This document shows positions 7,836-14,217 of a DNA stretch of 14,217 nt, in pieces. Source of the stretch: Planctomycetota bacterium (GTDB lineage: Bacteria; Planctomycetota; UBA1135); NCBI GenBank assembly GCA_002400895.1, contig NVRO01000002.1:1-14217 (forward strand), written 5' to 3'. The translations under genes and the position numbers were made by a program. The number at the start of each line of letters is the position of its first letter. Position 1 is the first letter of the stretch. The notes below the pieces were generated by a model, which did not search any database, had not been told where the DNA came from, and saw only the letters and a program-made list of their open reading frames with translations.

Positions 7836-8441
7836 ATGTTCAACGAATCTACTGCGCTCATACTGATTGGATACCAAAACGACTACTTTGCAAATGATGG
7901 TGTCCTTAGAGGGGTAATCGATGAATCATTGACTACAAACCATGTTCTTGAAAACACCTTGGCGATGCTGGAAATGGCGGTCGCCACGGAAGCCACAATC
8001 ATAACTACTCCCATCGTTTTCAGTCACGACTATCGTGAACTGGACAACCCGGTTGGGATTTTGAAGGTTTGCAAAGATGTTGGCGCCTTTCGGGCTTCGA
8101 CCCCAGGGTCTGAAACCATCTCCCAGTTTGACAAATTTAAAGATCGCATGCTTGAAATCCCCGGCAAGAGAGGGCTGAACGCATTCTCCAACACCTCCCT
8201 CGATTCAACTCTTGAGGAAAATGAAATTAAAAATGTCATCATCGCCGGAGTCATCACCTCTGTGTGTATTGATTCGACAGCCAGGGCTGCAGCAGACAAG
8301 GGCTTCAATGTCACCATCCTCTCCGATTGCACGGCTGGCAGAACCAACTTTGAACAGGAATTTTACTGCTCGGACATTTTTCCAATATTTGCATCTGTAA
8401 TGGAATCGACTGAGCTATTCGAAACTGTACAAAAAAAATAA
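7836..8441 (+). CDS. Isochorismatase-fold cysteine hydrolase, catalytic Asp replaced by Gly
   Basis: The 201-residue protein has the isochorismatase-like hydrolase layout: strand 1 with ALILIGYQNDYF (residues 7-18), a lysine block PGKRGLNAFSNTSLD (K111), and the nucleophile block AGVITSVCIDSTARAA (C144) with the usual V-I-T turn before the cysteine. In nicotinamidases and related enzymes the first strand reads V-D-x-Q-N-D-F, and the first Asp is the catalytic base. Here that position is G12, while Q14, N15 and D16 are kept. Lys and Cys of the triad are present, so the protein may be an altered enzyme or a binding protein. It is cytoplasmic by sequence. It lies 85 bases from the divergent EAL gene and ends nine bases before the convergent receiver gene. 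Only a poor purine-rich site (AAAGA) precedes the ATG. Confidence 0.88.
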   Translation: MFNESTALILIGYQNDYFANDGVLRGVIDESLTTNHVLENTLAMLEMAVATEATIITTPIVFSHDYRELDNPVGILKVCKDVGAFRASTPGSETISQFDKFKDRMLEIPGKRGLNAFSNTSLDSTLEENEIKNVIIAGVITSVCIDSTARAAADKGFNVTILSDCTAGRTNFEQEFYCSDIFPIFASVMESTELFETVQKK

Positions 8442-8450
8442 GAGTAAGTT

Positions 8451-8885
8451 TTAGCCCATCCCAATCAGACGACCGATGCGGGTAGAGAAATCGAAGCTAC
8501 CTTTTTTCCCGCTGGTCTCAATGACCCCTTCTATTGCCCGCTGTGACAATTCTTTGCGCAGGATTGGAGTCAGTCTGTCGGCAAGGACAACTATTGCACT
8601 ATCAGTGCACTGCCCGCGAACTCGGTCTAAATTGTGAATTCCACAAGAATCCGGAAGCCCGATATCAACAAAAACTAAATCCGGTTGCACCTGACTAATC
8701 GCGGCAAGGCCTTGCTTCATGGTGCGTTCAATCCTGATATCCACACCGCACGAAGCATTCTCTGAATCAAGTCCTGACTCCAAAAGACCGCTTAAGCGCT
8801 TTGCAACGTCAAGTTGGTCCTCAATGATGAGAATGTATATTTTCTCATACGACTCAAGCCGTGATCCAGGGATTCTCTCGGGCAT
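8451..8885 (-). CDS. Stand-alone response-regulator receiver domain
   Basis: A single CheY-like domain of 144 residues with no output domain. Strand 1 is YILIIEDQ with acidic residues E22 and D23. The phospho-acceptor is D74 in DLVFVDIGLPDSCG. Strand 4 (IVVLADR) has A102 where Thr or Ser is usual, and the final lysine is probably K127 or K128 in TSGKKG. It should accept phosphate from a histidine kinase, but none is encoded in this window. The altered switch residue may change how the signal is passed on. No clear Shine-Dalgarno site precedes the ATG. It is convergent with the isochorismatase-fold gene, and no terminator fits between them. A partnership with the nearby EAL protein is plausible but unproven. 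Confidence 0.85.
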   Translation of the reverse strand: MPERIPGSRLESYEKIYILIIEDQLDVAKRLSGLLESGLDSENASCGVDIRIERTMKQGLAAISQVQPDLVFVDIGLPDSCGIHNLDRVRGQCTDSAIVVLADRLTPILRKELSQRAIEGVIETSGKKGSFDFSTRIGRLIGMG

Positions 8886-8983
8886 ACAACATACAAGACC
8901 TCTATAAGTTCCATTCGGACAAGAATTTCCGTGGTATTAACTCTAGAATCTCCAATTTTTAACTGTGCCTTTAAAATAGTCCA

Positions 8984-9003
8984 AAGGGACTGCTTGGTCC
9001 CTT
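8984..9003 (+). promoter_or_regulatory. Perfect 7-bp hairpin just before the propeller-cytochrome gene
   Basis: The arms aagggac (8984-8990) and gtccctt (8997-9003) are perfectly complementary around a 6-base loop. The hairpin ends 13 bases before the ATG at 9017. There is no T-run after it, so it is not a simple terminator. It could be a leader hairpin near the ribosome site or an operator half-site pair. A TAAAAT box at 8972-8977, 7 bases upstream, could be a -10 element, but I see no good -35. The function is a guess. Confidence 0.35.
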
Positions 9004-9016
9004 CTAGAATGACGCC

Positions 9017-11305
9017 ATGCGTGTTATTTTCCTTGGCTTACTACCCATCCTCCTGGTCAATTGTGGGCCTCCATCTTTTCATGCGGGCGCCGATGGAATC
9101 CTTTGCCCTGATGGTTTTGAGATTGAAGTAATCATGCGTTCCGGCCCGGAGCAAGGTTCGTGGATTTCCATGGCCTTCGCCCCTGATGGCAGCCTGTTTA
9201 TTTCCCCCGAAGATGGTCGCCTGCTGCGCTTGCCGCCGCTGATTGGGGAACCACCTTATGGAAATCCGGTGCCTATCTCCTTTCCAATAGGTCGCGCTCA
9301 AGGTCTTTGCTGGGCCAATGATTCGCTGTACCTAAATGTTGCTGGCCAAGCAAACGAAGACGGCGGCCTTCACCGCCTGTTCGACCATGACCAGGACGGA
9401 GTTTTTGACGAACATCGCAAGTTGTCGTCCTACGGGCCAAGATCGGAACATGGCGCCCATGCCATTCTGGTCGGCCCCGACCAACAGCTATACACAGTTT
9501 GGGGCAACCACTTGCAGATACCGGATGGATTCGCATCCACCAATTCGTCCTTTCAGGACTTTGCCGAAGACACTTTGCTGCCAGGCATTCCTGACCCTCG
9601 TGGCCATGCGCATGGCATCACCATGCCGGCCGGAACGGTGTGGAGAACTGACGCCGACGGCAAGACTTGGAGTCTGATTGCCGGCGGGATGAGGAATGTC
9701 TACGACATTGCCTTCTCCGCCGATGGCGATTTGTTCGGTTATGACGCCGACATGGAATGGGACATCGGAACTCCCTGGTACCGACCGCCACGGCTACTCC
9801 ATCTTGTTCCTGGTGGTGACTACGGATGGAGGAGTGGATCTTCCAAACTGGACCCCTCATGCCCCGACACCCTGCCAGCAGTGTTGAACACTGATTTCAG
9901 CTCACCAACAGGAATTTTGTCGACCCACCTACTTGCCGCTGCAGATAAATACGACGCTGATTTATTGATGGCAGATTGGTCATATGGACGCATTTTGGCA
10001 GTTCAGTTGAATCCCGAGGGGGCTTCCTACAGCGGCAAGGTAAGGGTGTTTGCAGAGGGAAGACCGTGGAGTATTTCCGATATCGCCGCCGGACCCAAGG
10101 GAGCACTTTGGGTGTTGACCGGAGGCCGTGGCACTCCCTCAACCCTCTATCGCATCTCAGCAACAAGCAGTAATGCCAAGCCCCTGAATGCGGTGCAGCC
10201 ACCGTCCCGCAAGGCCTTGTCAGCCTGGGGAGCGGAATCAGCTCCGGACCTGGGTGCGACCTGGAAACAACTCGGTTCAAACGACCGCTGGCTGCGCTGG
10301 AAGGCACGAATGGAACTGGAAAAAACCGAATCGGTCCAATGGGCAGACTGGGTGTTGAACGAAAATACTGCCGTCGGTTGGGACCGTTTCCGGGCAATGC
10401 GTACTTGGTCGGAGGGAAGACTTGCTCTGGTACGAGTTGCGCCAGAACATGCTCTTGCTGTTTGGAGCCGCTTATTCGCCCCCGGTTGGGACCAGCAACA
10501 AACCACCCGACTCTTGGATCTTCGAACTGCCCAGATTGTCCTCAGCCGACATGAAGATAATATTCCGAACTCCAGTCGAATAACCAATCTTGAGCGGCTT
10601 CTGGATGCCTTGCCCGAGTTGCAAGGTATTGAGCGTCGCCTTGCACATGAACTTATGGTCGCACTCGATTGTCCCGACTTGCCGGGCAAACTGATTCCAT
10701 TTCTTGACCCTGGCTACACCAAGGAAGAACAGATTCATACCGCACACATATTGCGGCTGGTTGCTGACGGCTGGAATCCGGACTATCAACGGCAAGCGGT
10801 TGAATGGACCCGAGCGACACGACTTCTGCCTGGCGGCGCCAGCCTTGAAGGATTCCTCGACGCAATTGCCACTGAACTTAGAGCATCGAGCGGCGCCGAA
10901 AGCTGGGATGCAATCGTTGGCAGCCTGCCTCCTCTGCAACCGCCAGCCTGGGACACCGCGGGGAAGAAGCGGAACTTCATTCGCAAATGGACGGTTGATG
11001 AAGCAATAAGCGCAATCGAACCGTTCGAGGCCACTGCCAGCGCCGAGGATGGGCTGCAACTACTTGCAGACGCTGCCTGCCTTGCCTGCCATCGCTTTAA
11101 TGCAAACGGCCACGGCATCGGGCCCGATTTGACCGGAGTAGGCAGGCGCTTCGATCGTAAATCCTTACTGGAATCAATCCTGGAACCAGCAAAGATTGTG
11201 TCCGACCAATACCGCAACATCCCGATGCCGCCTGGTTTACTGGACACCTTCGAAGCATCAGAAATTGCCGACCTCCTGCTATTCCTGGAATTAGGGGCAC
11301 GCTAA
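9017..11305 (+). CDS. PVC-type propeller-cytochrome protein (CxxCH), shortened haem domain, putative lipoprotein
   Basis: The 762-residue protein begins with a lipoprotein-like signal (RVIFLGLLPILLVNC, C16). Residues 30-380 look like the glucose/sorbosone-dehydrogenase type propeller: GSWISMAFAPDGSLFISPEDG, SEHGAHAILVGPDQQLY, RGHAHGITMPAGTVWR, GGMRNVYDIAFSADGDLFGY and DADMEWDIGTPWYRPPR. D123-D125-D127 in FDHDQDGVFDE is EF-hand-like and may bind calcium. Residues 390-640 are mostly helical. The end is a c-type haem domain: C688-L-A-C691-H692, then GIGPDLTGVGRRF and LLESILEPAKIVSDQY, typical of the Pirellula/Verrucomicrobium haem family. That domain normally has roughly 60 more residues between SDQY and MPPGLLDT; here they join as SDQYRNIPMPPGLLDT, leaving M as a possible axial ligand. 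It is probably a periplasmic redox enzyme acting on a sugar or alcohol, with unknown substrate. No Shine-Dalgarno site is visible. Confidence 0.87.
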   Translation: MRVIFLGLLPILLVNCGPPSFHAGADGILCPDGFEIEVIMRSGPEQGSWISMAFAPDGSLFISPEDGRLLRLPPLIGEPPYGNPVPISFPIGRAQGLCWANDSLYLNVAGQANEDGGLHRLFDHDQDGVFDEHRKLSSYGPRSEHGAHAILVGPDQQLYTVWGNHLQIPDGFASTNSSFQDFAEDTLLPGIPDPRGHAHGITMPAGTVWRTDADGKTWSLIAGGMRNVYDIAFSADGDLFGYDADMEWDIGTPWYRPPRLLHLVPGGDYGWRSGSSKLDPSCPDTLPAVLNTDFSSPTGILSTHLLAAADKYDADLLMADWSYGRILAVQLNPEGASYSGKVRVFAEGRPWSISDIAAGPKGALWVLTGGRGTPSTLYRISATSSNAKPLNAVQPPSRKALSAWGAESAPDLGATWKQLGSNDRWLRWKARMELEKTESVQWADWVLNENTAVGWDRFRAMRTWSEGRLALVRVAPEHALAVWSRLFAPGWDQQQTTRLLDLRTAQIVLSRHEDNIPNSSRITNLERLLDALPELQGIERRLAHELMVALDCPDLPGKLIPFLDPGYTKEEQIHTAHILRLVADGWNPDYQRQAVEWTRATRLLPGGASLEGFLDAIATELRASSGAESWDAIVGSLPPLQPPAWDTAGKKRNFIRKWTVDEAISAIEPFEATASAEDGLQLLADAACLACHRFNANGHGIGPDLTGVGRRFDRKSLLESILEPAKIVSDQYRNIPMPPGLLDTFEASEIADLLLFLELGAR

Positions 11306-11322
11306 GGGCCGGTAGCTGCAAT

Positions 11323-11352
11323 CAGGCATAAGGAACAGTATTTCCTGGCCTG
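11323..11352. terminator. Imperfect hairpin between convergent genes, possible terminator
   Basis: An outer stem caggc/gcctg (11323-11327 with 11348-11352) and an inner stem aggaa/ttcct (11331-11335 with 11342-11346) enclose a 6-base loop, with a 3-against-1 internal bulge. It lies in the 62-base gap between two convergent genes, where a two-way terminator would be expected. No T-run follows on either strand, so intrinsic termination is uncertain. Confidence 0.35.
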
Positions 11353-11367
11353 TGGTCTTGGCAAGGT

Positions 11368-12720
11368 TCAGAAAAAAGTCTTCGAGAAAATGGGGCTGAC
11401 GAGATATCGCGGCGGCACCACAGCCTGAAAGTGTATGGTCATGCCTTTGATGGATAAGGGCGCAAACACAGAAACGCTAGCCATTTTGGTGCCAACTCCT
11501 ACTACACTGGAAGCCACGCGGATTGGCGAGTGAAGCCCCAATTCCAGTCCTGGAAAACCGGGAATAGGGAATCTCCCAGTCATCAGAGATGCTGCGAAAT
11601 AGACCTTCAGTCCGGGCTCCAAGTCATAGGCACGGAAAGTGACATTTGTCCCTGCAGTAGAACCAAGGACGCTCATCCGGAATGGCCGCAAGACAAATCC
11701 CTGGCGGCGGCCGTTGAATGTTCCGGACCCACAAATCCAACCACTGTCGGTTAGATGGTTAGCAGACTCGAGGACCCAGCCACTGGCAGGATGAATAAAT
11801 TCGTTCAGGTCATGCATGCGACCGGTGTCCTCATCCCAATAGAAGGCATGCCAGTCACCGGAAATTGTCTCGGAAGTGCCGACGACATCTGCCCGATTAT
11901 TGATGGAGTGGGCCAAACTTATTCCGCCTCCAAGAGTACCAAGGTCAATAATCTGCGAGGTGGGGAAAGACTGATAAAAGACCGCGTGCACTTCACCAGG
12001 ATTACCGGTTGAAGACCATCCGCAAATATAGCCATTTAGGGAGATGTCGGTGGCGTCACTGATCCCACCATTGAGGGCGCCGAGATCTGACATACCCGAC
12101 CAGGAAGACCATAAAAATGCGCGCTTAAATCCTTGGGTGTTCTGGCTTTGTCCTACAACAGTCATATTGCCGGTTGCATTAGCTTGACTCCAACTTCCTC
12201 CAAGAGTTCCGCAGTCAACCATTCCCCCACTTGCAGGATTGAGGAAAAAGGCGTGCAAGTCCCCAGCTTGCGTTTCACTGGTCCCACAAATGAATGAACT
12301 GTAAATGTCTATGTCGGTGGCCCAGCTGCGATAACCACCAAGGTCACCAAGGTCTACCAATCCTGACCCAGCCGACCAGGAAAAAGCGCGGGCGGAGACT
12401 GCACCATTTGCTCCGATTGAGTCGGCCCAGCCAACAACTTCTTCAAAGACATTTACAGCAACTGCTTCACTTAATGGGCCACCGAAAGTGCCAAGGTCAA
12501 TCAAACCTGCTTCGTTTTCCAAAAACGCATGGAAGTCGCCATTTACATTCTCTGACCCACCAACAACAACCCACGAAGCCCCGCCAAGCATGCCTATCAC
12601 ATCTTCTGCGCGGGCCGAATAACCGCCCAAGTCTCCAACCACATTCGGGTCGTAGCTCAACTCGTCCGGCCCCTGAAGCAATTCAAGTGCCAACATCGGG
12701 AGCAGTGCGCAGGACAGCAT
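11368..12720 (-). CDS. Exported HAF-repeat protein with C-terminal beta domain
   Basis: After a short hydrophobic start (LSCALLPMLALELL) the 450-residue protein has six repeats of about 40 residues, each built on DLG-x-L/F-GG ... A-x-x-I/V-N ... V-G-x-S ... HAF. Cores lie near 30-66, 76-114, 123-158, 169-203, 212-247 and 259-293, for example IDLGTLGGGISLAHSINN. These are HAF-type repeats, named for the His-Ala-Phe at their end, found in extracellular proteins and thought to form a propeller. A closing segment (MHDLNEF ... GWVLESANHLTDSGWICGSG) is usual after them. Residues 350-450 form a separate beta-rich domain (GTNVTFRAYDLEPGLKVYF ... ITIHFQAVV-like) resembling tail domains of secreted planctomycete proteins. 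No catalytic residues are recognised, so a binding or surface role is most likely. It is divergent from the next gene, 54 bases away. Confidence 0.82.
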   Translation of the reverse strand: MLSCALLPMLALELLQGPDELSYDPNVVGDLGGYSARAEDVIGMLGGASWVVVGGSENVNGDFHAFLENEAGLIDLGTFGGPLSEAVAVNVFEEVVGWADSIGANGAVSARAFSWSAGSGLVDLGDLGGYRSWATDIDIYSSFICGTSETQAGDLHAFFLNPASGGMVDCGTLGGSWSQANATGNMTVVGQSQNTQGFKRAFLWSSWSGMSDLGALNGGISDATDISLNGYICGWSSTGNPGEVHAVFYQSFPTSQIIDLGTLGGGISLAHSINNRADVVGTSETISGDWHAFYWDEDTGRMHDLNEFIHPASGWVLESANHLTDSGWICGSGTFNGRRQGFVLRPFRMSVLGSTAGTNVTFRAYDLEPGLKVYFAASLMTGRFPIPGFPGLELGLHSPIRVASSVVGVGTKMASVSVFAPLSIKGMTIHFQAVVPPRYLVSPIFSKTFF

Positions 12721-12774
12721 TTATCTGTAGTTTAGCACAAGTAAGTTGGCAAGTACTCGACCTGGATTAACTAC

Positions 12775-13968
12775 ATGTCCAAATATTGGCGTGTTATCAT
12801 CACAATCATGGTATCCAAAACAATAACAACCCGACTGGTAACGGTCTCAGCCCTGCTGGTTGTTGTGACATCACCATTCCTGCAAGCGCAAACAGTCATC
12901 GCTGAACGGGCAAGAGACTGGGACGCCGTCTTTGACCGCACTTCGGGATGGACTGGCGCGGACGGAATTTATTCCATTCCACTGACCGGAAAGGAGTTGC
13001 CAAATAGCTGGAAACACTCGCCCACTTTGTTCGTGTTCTCAGATACTTTTTGGGGTGAAGTTGACAGTGCCGGAAATCGACTTCCGGGCACCATCATGAT
13101 AAACAATACCGTCGGTTATCTTCCGGCGCGTGTTGGACCCGATCCAGATGCTGCCTCTTTCTTTCATGGCGGCACCTCCACTACTCCGGTGGCATCATTT
13201 ATCCCCGACACACCCTCGGCCGCAGCGGATGAATTCTATTGGCTGAAGGACGGTATTTGTATTGACGGGCGCATTCACATTATCGGAGCGAGAATGCGCA
13301 AGGACCCCGCTCCTTTCTACCGCTACGGAATCAACTTAATTACTATTCCGGCAGGCGACCTGCCACCATTTCCCAATCTGATACAACGGGAAACTCCATT
13401 TTGGAGTGATTCAATAGGTAGTCGTGGGCAACTTCTCCTCGGAGGGGCAATCCTTGACTTGGGTGCACCAGATGCAATTCAGCCAGATGGGTTTGTTTAC
13501 ATCTATGGCATACAGGAAGACTTCTTGAATAAGAAGGTCATAGTAGGTCGGGTGCCACGTGGTTCGTTCGAAGATTTCAATAGTTGGAATATTTGGGATG
13601 GAACTGACTGGGTGGCGGGCATTGAAAATGCGGCGGTCATAACTGACCGCACTTCAACCGAAATGAGCGTCACCCAATTACCAAATGGTAATTTCATTAT
13701 GGTGTTCATGCGCGACACCCTCAGCGGGGTAGTGGCCATCCGCATTGCGCCTCGCCCGGAAGGTCCCTGGAGCGGCTTTCAGGAAGTATTCACAGTTCCC
13801 AATGTTCCCGGAGGGACATTCGTTACTTATCATGCCAAGGCACACCCTCATTTATCCGAAGCGGACAGCTTGCTGGTATCAATAAACGTCAACGCCGTCG
13901 ATTTCTGGGCACATTTTTCCAATGCCGACATCTATCGCCCCCGATTTATCCGTCTCCGGCTGCAATAA
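12775..13968 (+). CDS. Exported five-bladed-propeller-like protein (DUF4185/DUF5005-like)
   Basis: The 397-residue protein has a signal peptide (ITTRLVTVSALLVVVTSPFLQA, cut likely after A38). Mature blocks include WTGADGIYSIPL (59-70), PTLFVFSDTFWG (83-94), QPDGFVYIYG, VTQLPNGNFIMVFMRD, RPEGPWSG and ADSLLVSINVN. These resemble the DUF4185/DUF5005 group, five-bladed propellers related in fold to glycosidases. D90 of SDTFWG is the kind of acidic residue such enzymes place near the central pocket, but I cannot assign catalysis. A second ATG at 12808 would also give a full signal peptide, and neither start has a clear ribosome site. It is likely periplasmic or secreted and perhaps acts on or binds carbohydrate. 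The family assignment is from memory of motifs and is moderate. Confidence 0.72.
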   Translation: MSKYWRVIITIMVSKTITTRLVTVSALLVVVTSPFLQAQTVIAERARDWDAVFDRTSGWTGADGIYSIPLTGKELPNSWKHSPTLFVFSDTFWGEVDSAGNRLPGTIMINNTVGYLPARVGPDPDAASFFHGGTSTTPVASFIPDTPSAAADEFYWLKDGICIDGRIHIIGARMRKDPAPFYRYGINLITIPAGDLPPFPNLIQRETPFWSDSIGSRGQLLLGGAILDLGAPDAIQPDGFVYIYGIQEDFLNKKVIVGRVPRGSFEDFNSWNIWDGTDWVAGIENAAVITDRTSTEMSVTQLPNGNFIMVFMRDTLSGVVAIRIAPRPEGPWSGFQEVFTVPNVPGGTFVTYHAKAHPHLSEADSLLVSINVNAVDFWAHFSNADIYRPRFIRLRLQ

Positions 13969-14026
13969 TCCACGGATTGTGTAAGGACACCTTGCACCAT
14001 TCCTGCCGCGCCACCATGCTTCCACC
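13969..14026. other. Short intergenic stretch before the right-edge gene
   Basis: Only a weak 4-bp hairpin (gtgt/acac around aagg, 13979-13990 region) is visible. There is no T-run and no clear promoter. An AAGGA at 13983-13987 is too far from the GTG start at 14027 to act as its ribosome site. Confidence 0.4.
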
Positions 14027-14217
14027 GTGCCCGGGCCACTAAACACCGCCTCAGAAGATTCTGTTTCCCGCTGGAATCGGAGGATTCTGGCGGTGCTAGC
14101 GTTGGGTTTCCTCTCGATGTCCGTAGGTGTCTTCATGGATTCCGGGGTTGCTGGCAAGGTCGCCACCCACTCTCCTGAAGGCGTCATAGGCAAGAAGGCA
14201 TGGCTCAGCAACAACTG
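14027..14217 (+). CDS. Start of a membrane-anchored protein, probably cytochrome c (NorC-like), cut by window edge
   Basis: An open frame runs from a GTG at 14027 to the window end, 63 codons plus two bases. The only earlier in-frame landmark is a TAA at 13982. Residues 1-19 are polar and end in RWNRR, followed by a transmembrane helix (ILAVLALGFLSMSVGVFM, 20-37), then DSGVAGKVATHSPEG and GKKAWLSNN. The last bases, tg, would begin a Cys or Trp codon. In membrane-anchored c-type cytochromes such as NorC and related oxidase subunits, a short loop after the helix leads to a G-K/R-x-x-W/F-x-x-x-N-C-x-x-C-H motif, and this fits to the last residue visible. The haem motif itself lies outside the window, so the call is an inference. 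No Shine-Dalgarno site precedes the GTG, and the true start could differ. Confidence 0.6.
   Translation, partial: MPGPLNTASEDSVSRWNRRILAVLALGFLSMSVGVFMDSGVAGKVATHSPEGVIGKKAWLSNN

Noticed and set aside
10147..11247. Several minus-strand open frames of up to 195 codons
   Set aside because: They are antisense to the propeller-cytochrome gene, whose frame shows clear family motifs throughout.
11323..11352. Considered as an attachment site or riboswitch
   Set aside because: It is a simple imperfect hairpin between convergent genes, with no integrase nearby and no conserved riboswitch features.
12294..12770. Plus-strand open frame of 158 codons
   Set aside because: It is antisense to the HAF-repeat gene, and its Gln/His/Leu-rich product mirrors the repeat codons.
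13879..14214. Minus-strand open frame of 111 codons at the right edge
   Set aside because: It overlaps the end of the propeller-like gene and the plus-strand cytochrome-like start, which has a membrane helix and better fit.

Overview
The window looks like chromosome of an uncultured planctomycete-like bacterium with moderate GC, roughly half by eye. The best lineage clue is the 762-residue protein at 9017-11305. It joins a sugar-dehydrogenase-type beta-propeller to a C-terminal CxxCH domain of the kind named for Pirellula and Verrucomicrobium. Long exported proteins with few Shine-Dalgarno sites, an HAF-repeat protein and an exported sulfotransferase-like propeller fit that group. The lineage is an inference from gene content only.

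Layout. (1) Positions 1-6519, all minus strand, read as one five-gene cluster transcribed right to left: a TldD-like zinc peptidase (4774-6519), its TldE-like partner (3020-4774, stop and start overlap by one base), a PHP-domain lipoprotein (1774-3036, 17-base overlap), an HD-domain hydrolase (1192-1764, 9-base gap) and an arylsulfotransferase-like propeller (1-1149, cut by the window edge). Four of the five carry signal sequences, so most of the products should act in the envelope. (2) Positions 6544-8885 hold a small signalling group: an EAL-domain protein with a degenerate receiver (minus, ending in a strong intrinsic terminator), a divergent isochorismatase-fold protein (plus) and a convergent stand-alone receiver (minus). 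(3) Positions 9017-13968 hold three exported proteins of unknown substrate: the propeller-cytochrome lipoprotein, an HAF-repeat protein and a five-bladed-propeller-like protein. (4) The right edge (14027 onward) opens a new gene whose start resembles a membrane-anchored cytochrome c and which is cut where the haem motif would begin.

How they may work together. TldD/TldE homologues cleave unfolded peptides, with zinc held by TldD only. Here both carry signal peptides and both have a glycine-rich insert at the same place, which suggests an envelope version of the peptidase. The PHP, HD and sulfotransferase-like genes downstream are translationally linked to it or close behind, but no shared substrate is visible. 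The EAL protein keeps the residues needed to degrade cyclic di-GMP. The isochorismatase-fold neighbour has glycine where the catalytic aspartate normally sits.

I see no tRNA, rRNA, CRISPR array, insertion sequence or phage gene. No gap between genes exceeds about 130 bases.
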